This document shows positions 1 through 8,887 of a DNA stretch of 64,000 nt, in pieces. A program made the position numbers and the translations under genes. This DNA comes from JAXMEB01 sp046348545. Lineage in GTDB: Bacteria > Pseudomonadota > Gammaproteobacteria > Berkiellales > Berkiellaceae. The notes under the pieces are model-generated. The model was not told the origin of the DNA. It ran no database searches and worked only from the letters and a program-made list of their open reading frames with translations. The DNA is taken from the NCBI GenBank assembly GCA_046348545.1, contig JAXMEB010000002.1, forward strand, positions 758,969-822,968, written 5' to 3'. Numbering within the stretch: position 1 is the stretch's first letter; each line of letters starts with the position of its first letter.

Positions 1-61
1 GTGTCCCAAATTACCAAGAGATTCTCTCTTTATAAATAAGAAGTATGAAGATTATTTTAGG

Positions 62-224
62 TATACCCACAACAGATGATTTTTCGGGTAGGCGCCGAGC
101 GTTCGAGACGCAGGAGTGTACACAAAGTACATGACTGCGATGAGAATCGCGAAGGCAATCCGCCTACGCTCTTACGAGCTACGGACCAACAAGCAACCCC
201 GAAAATTCAGCTGTGAAGGGTATA
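62..224 (+). repeat. Palindromic interspersed element, copy 1
   Basis: About 163 bp bounded by TATACCCACAACAG on the left and CAGCTGTGAAGGGTATA on the right. The two ends are imperfect inverted repeats of the pattern TATACCC-N3-ACAGNTGANTTTTCGGG. The interior has the GGCGCCGAGC and GTGTACACAAAGTACATGA segments shared with the copies at 30013, 42691 and 63255, plus an extra segment around 160-190 containing CTCTTACGAGCTACGG that recurs in copies 2 and 3. No coding capacity of its own is recognised. It lies just upstream of the methyltransferase gene. Confidence 0.9.
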
Positions 225-256
225 TATGAGAAAAATCAAATTCTAGGAGCTCAATG

Positions 257-844
257 ATGAATAACCAAGGAAAATCTTATGATAAAATTGCAGAAGGTTT
301 TGCCAAGATGCGGGATTCTTTTAACACTGAGCAGAAATATCTTGATGCATTGATAAGTTACATCCCTGAAAAATCTCACATCCTTGAGATTGGTTGCGGA
401 TCTGTGTTCCCCATTGCCAATTATTTTATTGAGAAAAATTTTCAGGTGACCGGCATTGATGGGTCACAAGAATTGCTAAAAATAGCTAAAAGTAAATGTC
501 CCAAAATGCGGGGTTTATATGGTGATGTTCGCACTATTGAATTCAATGAAAATATTGATGCCATCGTTGAGTGGTGGTGTCTTTTTCATCTTCCCAAATC
601 AGATCATGAGCTTATGATTGCCCGTTTTGCTGGGTGGCTGAAACCAGCTGGAATACTTGAATTTACAAGCGGTGACAGTGAGTTTGAAGGAACTGACAGC
701 AATATGCTTAACCAAGAACTTCATTTTTACAGCCTCGATCCTGCAGTTTACGAACAGCATCTTAAAAAATATGGCTTTGAAATTCTTTTAAAAGAAAGTG
801 ATCAAGATCAGCATCTTGTTTGGATAGCAAAAAAGAATGGCTAA
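257..844 (+). CDS. Class I SAM-dependent methyltransferase
   Basis: Small soluble methyltransferase of about 195 residues. The SAM-binding motif I (ILEIGCGS) lies near residue 43, an acidic end-of-strand-2 motif (VTGIDGSQELL) follows, and the C-terminal half has the usual seven-stranded fold pattern. The substrate cannot be told; the fold covers small-molecule and toxin/antibiotic methylation. An AGGAG box at 245-249 precedes two tandem ATG codons (254 and 257); 257 has the better spacing. It overlaps the next gene by 8 bases, so the pair is probably one operon. Confidence 0.8.
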   Translation: MNNQGKSYDKIAEGFAKMRDSFNTEQKYLDALISYIPEKSHILEIGCGSVFPIANYFIEKNFQVTGIDGSQELLKIAKSKCPKMRGLYGDVRTIEFNENIDAIVEWWCLFHLPKSDHELMIARFAGWLKPAGILEFTSGDSEFEGTDSNMLNQELHFYSLDPAVYEQHLKKYGFEILLKESDQDQHLVWIAKKNG

Positions 845-1802
845 CGATAAATTAAATGACGCCCTTGAATGGGCCATGACGGCTCTACAACAAACTAAAC
901 TTAGCACAGAGACCGTTGTACAAACGCCTTGGTCCAATGTGGTACGAATCAACACTGGAGATGAATTATTTTACCTTAAAACTACCCCAGAGCTTATTGC
1001 TTTGGAGTCTAAAATTATTCAACTTTTGCATGACCAATTTCGTGCGACGGTGCCTACCGTTATTGCACACAATCCTGAGTTACATTGCTTTTTGATGAAA
1101 GATGCCGGTACATCATTGCGCAGTATTTTAAAAAAGAAGTTTGATACTGATTTGCTTTGTAAGGCAATCGAACAATTTACATCGCTCCAAATAACGGTTG
1201 CAGATCATGTCGATAATTTTATTAATATAGGTGTTCCTGATTGGCGCTTAAACAAGATGCCTGATTTATACGGCCAAGCTATTTTACAAAAAGATCTACT
1301 CATGGCTGATGGGCTGTCTGAATCAGAAGTACATGAATTACAATCTTTATCTCCAAAGGTAACTTATTTATGTGAAAAATTATCAGGCTATGCGATTAAA
1401 CAAACGATTGTACAGCCTGATTTTAATGACAATAACACGCTGATAGACGATGAATCTCAAGCTATCACTATTATTGATCTGGGGGAAGTCTCAATATCAC
1501 ATCCGTTTTTCTCGTTGCTCAATTGTTTATATCAAGTTAGGAAACACTATGCGCTGACAGAGACGGATCATGACTATCTTAAGATCAAGCAGGCCTGCCT
1601 GAAGAATTACTTGATGTTGGAATCAGAACAAAATGTGGCAGATGTTTTAGAAATAGGCCATGTATTGTGGTTTGTTTATGGTCTATTAGCTCACAATAGG
1701 TTGTTGCAGGCATGTGGTCAAGATAGATTATTATCATTTCAGCATGGAAAACTCAGTGAAATGCTGAAAGAGCTTCTCAGGATCTGCAAAACTGTTAGAT
1801 AA
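837..1802 (+). CDS. Aminoglycoside phosphotransferase (APH)-like kinase
   Basis: A 321-residue protein with a small-molecule kinase fold. Visible are an N-lobe nucleotide-binding lysine (FYLKTTPE), a catalytic-loop equivalent VQPDFNDNNTL near residue 193 (the usual His of HGD is not kept) and a metal-binding IDLGE near residue 214. It starts inside the end of the methyltransferase gene. Such pairs can act on antibiotics, choline or other alcohols; the substrate is unknown here. A second, distinct APH-like gene lies at 3661-4629. Confidence 0.75.
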   Translation: MANDKLNDALEWAMTALQQTKLSTETVVQTPWSNVVRINTGDELFYLKTTPELIALESKIIQLLHDQFRATVPTVIAHNPELHCFLMKDAGTSLRSILKKKFDTDLLCKAIEQFTSLQITVADHVDNFINIGVPDWRLNKMPDLYGQAILQKDLLMADGLSESEVHELQSLSPKVTYLCEKLSGYAIKQTIVQPDFNDNNTLIDDESQAITIIDLGEVSISHPFFSLLNCLYQVRKHYALTETDHDYLKIKQACLKNYLMLESEQNVADVLEIGHVLWFVYGLLAHNRLLQACGQDRLLSFQHGKLSEMLKELLRICKTVR

Positions 1803-1871
1803 CCTGTATTCTCATGGTTAAGGACAAATATAGATATTAGTCAGTATGAAGTGCAATTCAGAAATGTGTAA

Positions 1872-1904
1872 ACAGGGCTATCTTATCTAGATAAGATGCC
1901 CTGT
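1872..1904. terminator. Hairpin between convergent genes
   Basis: ACAGGGC-T-ATCTTATCT is followed at once by AGATAAGATGCCCTGT: sixteen base pairs with one bulged T and essentially no loop in the DNA. It sits between the ends of the APH-like gene and the MerR gene, so it is probably a shared terminator. There is no strong T-run on either side, so it could also be a cruciform or repeat. Confidence 0.55.
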
Positions 1905-1911
1905 GATCGTT

Positions 1912-2859
1912 CTAGGCCTTGATCAGTTTTAACCATTCCTTTGCTTTTTGACTGACATTATCATCTGAAAGAACAATATTGTAAATTTCCTGTTTACGAG
2001 AATCATCTTCTCCATACATATCGTCAAGAGCTTCTTTCCAATGTTTGAAAATAATATCATTAGAAACTCCAGAGCCGACTTGGCTCAGAATTCCATAAAT
2101 GCGATCTCGCCAATAGGCATCCATTGCTTTATCCATCCAAGATACGATTTCTGGCGTTAAGCCAACATCGCCAAGACCTTTCCCTTCTGCAAAGCCTTTT
2201 TCGAATTTTTTAGTACGTAAATGAGCATATTTCTTGCCATATACTCCATTAATCCAATCCATACATTTTTTACCGATAGCAACGCCGATACTGGATGTTG
2301 GATCCTTGTCAAGATTACTTTTCATTTCAGCGATCAAATTAGCCCAGTTCTTCTCGAACGCTGCTTTTTGATCAGGTGTTGAATTGGATTTGAATTCACT
2401 TTCAAATGCTGCATATTGCTTTAATTCATCCGGAGTAAATATTTCTTTAACCCAAGAATGTTCAAGTTGCTGTGTCATACGATATACCTCAATTAATTTA
2501 ATAATGGTTTCCCAAGGAATAGATTTATTGTCAACAACTTCAGCAATTATCTGCTTAAGGGCATTGACGGCATCAAGCATGGTCATTGCTTTTTGTTCCA
2601 GCAATTTGGTTTGAACTGAAAAATGTTCAATAGCTTTTGCTGAACCTGCCAGGAGTGCTTTGATTTGAGTTAACTCAAAACCAAAGAACTTTAAAGCAAT
2701 GATCTGCTGTAGACGCAATAAATCCTTTTCGGAGTAAACCCGATAGCCATTTGCTAAACGTACTGAAGGCTTTAACAAATCAATACGGTCGTAATGATGC
2801 AATGTTTGCACCGATACCCCGGTTATTTTGCTTAAGTCTTTTACGAACCATTCAGCCAT
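1912..2859 (-). CDS. MerR-family regulator with TipAS-like ligand domain
   Basis: A 315-residue regulator. The N-terminal winged helix-turn-helix of MerR type (VSVQTLHHYDRIDLLKPS, then GYRVYSEKDLLRLQQI) spans residues 1-70, followed by a dimerisation coiled coil. Residues 160-315 resemble the TipAS/albicidin-binding antibiotic-recognition domain (all-helical, with W and E residues spaced as in that family). In TipAL-type proteins this domain binds thiopeptides or other drugs and activates resistance genes. It is divergent from nothing nearby, so the promoter at 2881-2911 suggests autoregulation. Confidence 0.8.
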   Translation of the reverse strand: MAEWFVKDLSKITGVSVQTLHHYDRIDLLKPSVRLANGYRVYSEKDLLRLQQIIALKFFGFELTQIKALLAGSAKAIEHFSVQTKLLEQKAMTMLDAVNALKQIIAEVVDNKSIPWETIIKLIEVYRMTQQLEHSWVKEIFTPDELKQYAAFESEFKSNSTPDQKAAFEKNWANLIAEMKSNLDKDPTSSIGVAIGKKCMDWINGVYGKKYAHLRTKKFEKGFAEGKGLGDVGLTPEIVSWMDKAMDAYWRDRIYGILSQVGSGVSNDIIFKHWKEALDDMYGEDDSRKQEIYNIVLSDDNVSQKAKEWLKLIKA

Positions 2860-2880
2860 CGTTTTGCCTCCTTATCCTGA

Positions 2881-2911
2881 AAGATAGGGTATATAGTAAC
2901 TATAGGGTCAA
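2881..2911 (-). promoter_or_regulatory. MerR-type promoter with 19-bp spacer
   Basis: On the minus strand TTGACC (2911-2906) and TATCTT (2886-2881) are separated by exactly 19 bases. The spacer holds the dyad TATAGT-T-ACTATA. An over-long 19-bp spacer with a centred dyad is the hallmark of promoters activated by MerR-family proteins through DNA untwisting. The regulator starting at 2859 is the obvious target. Confidence 0.75.
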
Positions 2912-2961
2912 GCTATTGATGAATTTGGCGTTAGATTTTAAATGCCATATTCCAGGTTGAC

Positions 2962-3648
2962 CTATATTTTAAGTAATCCAACTAAACGGATCGGTGCTTC
3001 TGTGCCATCTTGGATTTTGATGGGCAGGACCATAACAAAGCCGCCGGTAGGTGGCATTCTATCCAGATTTGCTATATTTTCTATTAATATCTTTCCAGCA
3101 CCTAAAAAGATTTTGTGCACCTTATAGCCGTCTTCAGGCCTATCGGGCGAAAAGGTATCAGTACCAAGGGCATTTACGCCTTGCTCAAGCAAGCGTTCTG
3201 CAGCTTCAAAGGATACGGATGGGAACACATGGTTGTTATGGTATTTTGAAGGCTCGCTCCAAAACTTGCTCCAACCGGTTTTAACCATCACGCATGAGCC
3301 GCCTGCGATCTTGCCATACTCGCTTTCAAAATCTGCAATATCCTGGGCGCTTAGGGAATAGCGTTCATGTGATTTATTGGATATATCAATGATTACACAC
3401 GGCATGAACAAATCATTCAAATCAAAATCATGGATGCATTTAGCACCAGCAACACAATGACTTGGCGCATCCATGTGAGTGCCCATACCTGCATACATTT
3501 TAACTTTCATTACACGGAATTTATCTTCGCTTGTGCAGTCAGAGTAATCTATATGGACATCATGATTAAATCCGCACCCACCATTCCAAGTGGGTATACT
3601 GCTATCAAGCGTGTGGGTTAGGTCTATCAGTTTGTAAGGGAAAGTCAT
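2962..3648 (-). CDS. Cyclase / kynurenine-formamidase-like hydrolase
   Basis: A 228-residue metal-dependent hydrolase of the cyclase family (PF04199 type). It has the signature GTHMDAPSH near residue 56 and an N-terminal LIDLTHTLDSSIPTW. Relatives hydrolyse N-formylkynurenine, isatin or polyketide-like substrates; no kynurenine gene is nearby, so the substrate is open. It lies 12 bases downstream of the APH-like kinase and is read the same way, which suggests one operon with the ABC exporter. Confidence 0.8.
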   Translation of the reverse strand: MTFPYKLIDLTHTLDSSIPTWNGGCGFNHDVHIDYSDCTSEDKFRVMKVKMYAGMGTHMDAPSHCVAGAKCIHDFDLNDLFMPCVIIDISNKSHERYSLSAQDIADFESEYGKIAGGSCVMVKTGWSKFWSEPSKYHNNHVFPSVSFEAAERLLEQGVNALGTDTFSPDRPEDGYKVHKIFLGAGKILIENIANLDRMPPTGGFVMVLPIKIQDGTEAPIRLVGLLKI

Positions 3649-3660
3649 AAAGCACTCTCT

Positions 3661-4629
3661 TTAATCTGAATTTGATAAGATACGTTCTATAAGTTCGCGA
3701 ATATCAGTGATTCTATTCGGGTGATTCTGAAGATCTGAACGCTTTAGCAGATCAACTAACGATGATAAATTCAATAAATCTATAGTAGTGCGCCAATAAG
3801 CAGGTAATATGAGACCATTTTTCTGCAAGGCATCTAGAAATGAGTTTTCGAATTCAGGGGGCATTTTATGAGCGTATCGGAGGATATTAGCGACGTCCCA
3901 AAGGTATGAGCCAGAAAACGCAAATTCCCAGTCTAAAATGCCAGTAATAACCCATGTGCCGTTAATCTTATCAACGAAAATATTAGCGGGATCATAGTCA
4001 CCATGAACGAGATGCTTGTCATCGTCAGTGTGAAATAAAGATGCATGTTCCTCTATAGATTTTGTGATTTCCGCAATCATCGAAGGATCTAGGGCGGCTA
4101 ATATGGTTTTGTCATTTAAGCAATCCTTCGAAAAATTGATAATATCAGAGGATTCATTTTGGACCACCTCCAATTTATTGTTTAGGAAGCCAGCTTTCGG
4201 AAATTCATAAGCTGCAATTTTTGAGAGAATCATACCCACCTCATACATGATTCCGCTCAGATCGTAGGAGGGTTTACTCAGTAAAAGATCGCGAAGAGAT
4301 AGCCCTTGCATAAATTCTGTAATGGCATACTGATACCCTTCAATTTCGCCGATGTAATAAGTTAGGGGTACAGGTACCATTTTACTTATTAATGCTGCTA
4401 GTTTTTGTTCTCGATAAGCTGCCGTCTTGTCGCGTAAATATACACGCAAAAGAAGTGGCTGGCTCTGATGTTCGAGGTGAATTTTGTAATTAAAATTGGC
4501 ACATCCACCAGCAATTAAATCAAATGAAATAAGTTTTTTCTCAGGATAGGCAAAGCGTATCATTTTCTCTACCATACCTATTGGTAACTGAGTAGATCCG
4601 CTTTGATTTTCCCAATCAGCTTTAAACAT
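3661..4629 (-). CDS. APH/choline-kinase-like phosphotransferase
   Basis: An APH-fold kinase of about 322 residues. The Brenner motif is intact (LVHGDYDPANIFV) and the metal-binding ILDWEFAFSG follows. The N-lobe carries LISFDLIAGGCANFNYKIHL. A start at 4629 overlaps the ABC gene stop by 8 bases; a longer reading frame to 4740 would overlap it by over 100 bases and is less likely. The substrate is unknown; position after an exporter and before a cyclase hints at a small-molecule or drug role. Confidence 0.75.
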   Translation of the reverse strand: MFKADWENQSGSTQLPIGMVEKMIRFAYPEKKLISFDLIAGGCANFNYKIHLEHQSQPLLLRVYLRDKTAAYREQKLAALISKMVPVPLTYYIGEIEGYQYAITEFMQGLSLRDLLLSKPSYDLSGIMYEVGMILSKIAAYEFPKAGFLNNKLEVVQNESSDIINFSKDCLNDKTILAALDPSMIAEITKSIEEHASLFHTDDDKHLVHGDYDPANIFVDKINGTWVITGILDWEFAFSGSYLWDVANILRYAHKMPPEFENSFLDALQKNGLILPAYWRTTIDLLNLSSLVDLLKRSDLQNHPNRITDIRELIERILSNSD

Positions 4630-6514
4630 GGTATTGAGTCGCTTCAGCAGATTGGTCATCCCCCAAAAAGCCGCCAACTTGGGCATCCCACAAATGTTTA
4701 TAATGGCCGCTTTTGGCAAGAAGTTCACTATGGGTACCATCTTCTACAATTTTGCCTTTGTCAAAAACCAAAATTCGATCCATATGCAGCAAGGTCGATA
4801 AACGGTGAGCTATGACGATGACCGTCTTTGATCTTCGAGCTTCGCGGATGAAGGTGCTTTTGCTATCCACTTCGAAGCGCTCAGAAGGGGGTTGCTGCAT
4901 GAGTGCCCACAAAGATTCTTGGATTAAGTTTTCTGTCACTGAATCAAGCTGACTTGTAGCTTCATCAAGAATGAGAATGGGCGCATTTTTAAGAATCGCT
5001 CTGGCTATGGCAATACGTTGCCGCTGGCCGCCAGAAAGTTTGACACCTCTCTCGCCAACCAGTGAATCATAACCTTCTGGCAACGTCGAAATAAACTCGT
5101 GAGCGTGAGCCTTTTTTGCGGCCTCAACAACTTCCTCATCACCTGCGTCAGTACGTCCATAACGAATATTCTCCATCAAACTTCTATGAAATAGAGATGG
5201 GTCCTGTGGGATCATAGCGATGTTTTCGCGTAGTGAGTCTTGAGTGACCTCCCTGACATCATGACCATCAATCGAAATCGAACCATTGCTCACATCATAA
5301 AGCCTGAGTATCAAATTAACGAATGTTGATTTCCCACTACCTGAATAGCCAACAAGACCAACTTTTTGACCCGCCTCGATTTCGATAGATTTATTCTGGA
5401 AAAGTGGTTCAGTATCGGAACATATCGAACCTTCATGCGAAGAAGGTTTGTAATGGAATTCAACCTGATCAAAAGTGATTTTGCCTTGTGTGCATTTTAA
5501 AGTGGCTGCCGTTGGTTTGTCTTGAATTTCTAGTGGAACAATTAAGGAAACTAGACTTTGTTTACATTTTCCAGCGGCTTTGTTGAAATAATCAACTTCA
5601 CTCATTAGAAACCAAGTCATGTGTCCCGTTTCCATAGATAACCCCAAAATAAGTGCAAAATCTCCGGTAGTAATTAAACCCTTACCATATAAGTGAACTA
5701 GGAAGTAGCATGAAAAGGCCATCATGATGGCAATAAGCCCGCCTTGGATGCAATAGAGCAGAATTGAGTAAATATTAAGCGAATAGTATGCATTTCGTTG
5801 GTTTTCAAAAAATGGTCTCATCCTTAAGTTTTCATAAATTTTGCGTCCGAAAATTCTGACGTTCGAATGATTTGATAATGAATCAACCAATTCACCAACC
5901 ACCACCGTTTCTTCTTCAGCTAATTTATCAGCTAGAGATACAATTTTTCTCGACATTGAGATGCTTAATGTAGCGAAAAGTATAAACCATGTGGTTAATA
6001 TCAGGCAGAAAACTGAATTGACGTAATAGGAGGCAGCAAATGCTGCAAGTAACAAGGATGCGCCTCTTAAAAAATTTGTTATTTTATACGTGATGATATC
6101 AATAATGCTATCTGATAAATTAGTAATTTGCTTTGAGATTTTCCCAGACAATTTATTTTGATAAAACCCATGAGAGTGTGCTAGAGAATAGTCTAACGTC
6201 ACCGAAATAATTGTATTTTGAACGACCGGCACATATTTGGCCCAGATAAAATTGATTCCTCGCCAGGTAAAGTTATCGAAAAGAATAAAATTGATCACGA
6301 TTAGACTTGCGGGTAGAGCGAGAACTTGGAGATTTCCATCCTGAACAGTAGGCAATAAATCTATCAAGTGTTTGATCAATAAGCTATTAAATGGCCCCCA
6401 AAAGCCAGCAATGATTGATAAAAATATCACGGTGAATACGACAGTTTTATGTGCGTGTAAAAAATACCAGATGAATTTAAAAAGCCCTTTAGGCAATATG
6501 TTCTGATTATGCAT
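4622..6514 (-). CDS. ABC transporter, fused membrane and ATPase domains
   Basis: A 630-residue half-transporter of the MsbA/multidrug exporter type in the inner membrane. Membrane segments cover about residues 15-320. The ATPase has Walker A GYSGSGKST at 389-397, signature LSGGQ at 493, Walker B/D-loop LILDEATSQLD near 514 and the H-loop IVIAHRLST at 566. Between the D-loop helix and the H-loop there is an extra stretch of about 22 residues (541-562, bases 4829-4894) absent from typical family members. A C-terminal fragment of a related transporter survives at 19866-20020. Confidence 0.9.
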   Translation of the reverse strand: MHNQNILPKGLFKFIWYFLHAHKTVVFTVIFLSIIAGFWGPFNSLLIKHLIDLLPTVQDGNLQVLALPASLIVINFILFDNFTWRGINFIWAKYVPVVQNTIISVTLDYSLAHSHGFYQNKLSGKISKQITNLSDSIIDIITYKITNFLRGASLLLAAFAASYYVNSVFCLILTTWFILFATLSISMSRKIVSLADKLAEEETVVVGELVDSLSNHSNVRIFGRKIYENLRMRPFFENQRNAYYSLNIYSILLYCIQGGLIAIMMAFSCYFLVHLYGKGLITTGDFALILGLSMETGHMTWFLMSEVDYFNKAAGKCKQSLVSLIVPLEIQDKPTAATLKCTQGKITFDQVEFHYKPSSHEGSICSDTEPLFQNKSIEIEAGQKVGLVGYSGSGKSTFVNLILRLYDVSNGSISIDGHDVREVTQDSLRENIAMIPQDPSLFHRSLMENIRYGRTDAGDEEVVEAAKKAHAHEFISTLPEGYDSLVGERGVKLSGGQRQRIAIARAILKNAPILILDEATSQLDSVTENLIQESLWALMQQPPSERFEVDSKSTFIREARRSKTVIVIAHRLSTLLHMDRILVFDKGKIVEDGTHSELLAKSGHYKHLWDAQVGGFLGDDQSAEATQYHV

Positions 6515-6662
6515 GATTTATCTTATTTGGTTCCGCACAGGCTGGTGTGTATGCTTAAACAAGCTTGACACAAGTTCATATCTTATACAACTAGATTAAA
6601 TCTACTCATGCTAAAATGTGAATATTAGAAAACAGTTTCAAAAATATCTAAGTTAACTCGCT

Positions 6663-6973
6663 ATAGGAATATCTTTCAAGTCATTAAAAGATTTATCTTC
6701 AAGAAAAGAACCACTCGCGACGATTCGAAACATTGTTCAAGAACGCTATCCTGAAGCTAAGGCTGTATTCTGGGCAGGATCAGTTTCAGAAGGTCGGGGA
6801 ACATGTGCATCGGATCTTGATCTTGTCATTGTTTTTGAAGTGGTGGCTCGCGCTTATTGAGAAGCGTATATTTATGATGGTTGGCCAATCGATGCATTTA
6901 TTCATGATATCGATACTTTGGGATTTTTTTTTTAAGAATCAAGGAGAGGGAATGGTATCTCTGGCCTATGTTA
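6663..6973 (+). pseudogene. Nucleotidyltransferase-domain gene remnant
   Basis: Frame beginning near 6663 reads RNIVQERYPEAKAVFWAGS, then GRGTCASDLDLVIVFE, the GSxxxG-x-SDLDL signature of the DNA-polymerase-beta-like nucleotidyltransferase fold (minimal or KNTase-like). A TGA at 6858-6860 interrupts it, then EAYIYDGWPIDAFIHD continues in the same frame, and a second stop follows. No start codon is visible and the homology ends where repeat copy 2 begins, so the gene is dead and probably truncated by that insertion. Confidence 0.75.
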
Positions 6974-7068
6974 TATACCCACAACAGATGATTTTTCGGG
7001 GTTGCTTGTCCGTCCGTAGCTCGTAAGAGCGTAGGCAGGTACCCGAAAAATCATCTGTTGTGGGTATA
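6974..7068. repeat. Palindromic interspersed element, copy 2 (short, perfect arms)
   Basis: 95 bp with 27-bp perfect inverted arms (6974-7000 and 7042-7068), starting TATACCCACAACAG and ending CTGTTGTGGGTATA. The 41-bp centre holds the CGTCCGTAGCTCGTAAGAGC segment. Unlike copies 1, 5 and 7, both ends here are of the ACAACAGATG type, so the copy looks like a foldback derivative. It adjoins the broken nucleotidyltransferase gene and ends 5 bases before the stop codon of the next gene. Confidence 0.9.
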
Positions 7069-7073
7069 CTCCG

Positions 7074-7763
7074 CTAAAAATAAATTTCAAACTTATCCAG
7101 AATCTGGATTAAAATACGATTAATCGAATTATAATCTTGTTCTATAAGAGCGTTAGTAGTTTGCGTGAATTTCGAAGGTGATAAATCCTCCCCTGCACAT
7201 TCAATCATAGTCTGAATACCATCCAAAGTGATCTCCAGGTGACATTGAAATCCATAAACTTTCGGTAAATAGCGAATGATTTGTCGCGGACAACCTTCAC
7301 TAAATGCCAGTAAGGCAGCGTTTTGAGTCAGTCCGGGCATATCATTGTGCCAGTGAATAACTGGAAAGCTGTTAGGTAAACCTTCGAGAAATTTATCCCT
7401 CTTGCCATCGTGTGTTAAAGTTATCGGAAAAACACCAATTTCTTTTTCTGGGCTGCGGCTTGGTGAAGCGCCAAGGGCTGTTCCAATTAGCTGTGCACCC
7501 AGGCAAAATCCAATGATTTTTTTATCTTGCCTAATAGCTTCTTGAATGAGGGTTATTTCCGATTGCAAATAGGGAAATTCATTCACTTTCACAGCGCTTT
7601 GAGGTCCACCCATGATAATTAAAAAATCAAAGTTCTCAATCGAAGTCAGCGATTCCCCACGATAAGGCTTCACTATTTTGAAGTTGTGATCACGTTCTTT
7701 CGCCCAATTTTCAATGATACCAGGGGTTTCAAAATCGGCATGTGTGATACAAACAATATTCAT
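7074..7763 (-). CDS. Class I glutamine amidotransferase (GMP-synthase-like)
   Basis: A 229-residue stand-alone class I glutamine amidotransferase-like protein. The nucleophile elbow is GFCLGAQLIG (Cys near residue 93) and the catalytic His-x-Glu is YGFQCHLEIT near residue 192. Stand-alone members often have unknown amide donors or act as gamma-glutamyl hydrolases. It overlaps the aminotransferase gene by 4 bases and closes a three-gene operon with it and the YheO-like regulator. Confidence 0.85.
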   Translation of the reverse strand: MNIVCITHADFETPGIIENWAKERDHNFKIVKPYRGESLTSIENFDFLIIMGGPQSAVKVNEFPYLQSEITLIQEAIRQDKKIIGFCLGAQLIGTALGASPSRSPEKEIGVFPITLTHDGKRDKFLEGLPNSFPVIHWHNDMPGLTQNAALLAFSEGCPRQIIRYLPKVYGFQCHLEITLDGIQTMIECAGEDLSPSKFTQTTNALIEQDYNSINRILIQILDKFEIYF

Positions 7764-8887
7764 GTGGCATACCCCTCATTTACAAAATCAACCAACATGC
7801 TCAATGCGACTGACATATTTTGTCTGCCGTATCCGATACGAAAATAATTATTGGGGTCATCATAAACTGATCCAGGCAATAACAGTACGCCTTTTTGATT
7901 AATCAATTTTTTGCAAAACTCATCAACAGAAATTTTTGATTTGTATTTTATAAACCCGACACAACCGCCTTGCGGTCGGGTCCATTCAAACAATTCATGA
8001 TATTCAGATATAAAGGCATCTAATCGTTTTAAGTTTTCAGCCACAATTTTGTTATTCCGATCTAAGATAGTTTCCTTGTGCTTAAGCGTTATGAGGCTTA
8101 TCACTTCAGATGGTGCGCTATTGCATATTGATAAATAATCTTTCATTTTCTTAATTTTATGAAGAAGGATTTGATCTTGAGACGCAATCCAGCCCACTCG
8201 AAGTCCTGGCATACCAAAGGCTTTACTCATTACACCTAGTGAGATAGCTTTAGGATATATTTCAGCGGCAGGTTTTGCCCACTCGTCCTGAGGGGTGCCC
8301 AGTAAACGATACACTTCATCAGAAAAAAGCCATAGTCCGTACATATCACATAAACCAATTAGATCGTCGAGTTCCTTCGGCGTGATCACTTGTCCTGTGG
8401 GATTATGCGGGAAGTTGATCACAATACATTTTGTGTTTGATTGAAGGGCCTGTTTGATCTCATTGATGTCTATCTGCCATTGATTAGACTCTCGCAAGGG
8501 AACGGATGTAACTTTGGTGCCTTTTAATTTCGGAATTTCCATCAGCGATTGATAACAGGGCGTCAACACGATGGCATGATCCTCAGGCTCGCAGAGTGTA
8601 AATAATGATGCAAAAATCGCTTCTTCAGCACCTGCTGAGCATAAAATATTTTCGGTTTGAAGGGTTGGGTATAATGAGGTCGCAATTTGCTGTCTCAATT
8701 GAGGCATGCCATAGGGTTCGGTATATTGTAGGCGCAAGTGTTCCCACAGCTTCCTATCTTCGGTGCTAGCTAGATCTAAAATGCTTTTCATTGCAAAGCT
8801 TTCTGCATCTGAACAACATAATAAGTATGGTGCTGTAAACTCATGTATAGAGAGGTACTCTTCCAGCTTGAAACTACTTAGGTTCAT
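7760..8887 (-). CDS. PLP-dependent aminotransferase, class I/II
   Basis: A fold-type I aminotransferase of about 375 residues. The PLP lysine lies in LGVMSKAFGMPGLRVGW, with the family FPHNPTGQ and the aspartate in LFSDEVYR. The substrate is not evident. An in-frame start at 8899 exists, but ATG at 8887 overlaps the upstream TGA (ATGA) and has GGAG seven bases before it. Translational coupling to the regulator is likely. Confidence 0.85.
   Translation of the reverse strand: MNLSSFKLEEYLSIHEFTAPYLLCCSDAESFAMKSILDLASTEDRKLWEHLRLQYTEPYGMPQLRQQIATSLYPTLQTENILCSAGAEEAIFASLFTLCEPEDHAIVLTPCYQSLMEIPKLKGTKVTSVPLRESNQWQIDINEIKQALQSNTKCIVINFPHNPTGQVITPKELDDLIGLCDMYGLWLFSDEVYRLLGTPQDEWAKPAAEIYPKAISLGVMSKAFGMPGLRVGWIASQDQILLHKIKKMKDYLSICNSAPSEVISLITLKHKETILDRNNKIVAENLKRLDAFISEYHELFEWTRPQGGCVGFIKYKSKISVDEFCKKLINQKGVLLLPGSVYDDPNNYFRIGYGRQNMSVALSMLVDFVNEGYAT

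Noticed and set aside
2384..2614. Plus-strand frame opposite the MerR gene
   Set aside because: Antisense shadow of a well-supported regulator, with no ribosome site or recognised motif.
4630..4740. Longer N terminus for the APH-like kinase
   Set aside because: It would overlap the ABC gene's coding end by over 100 bases; the ATG at 4629 gives a normal 8-base overlap.
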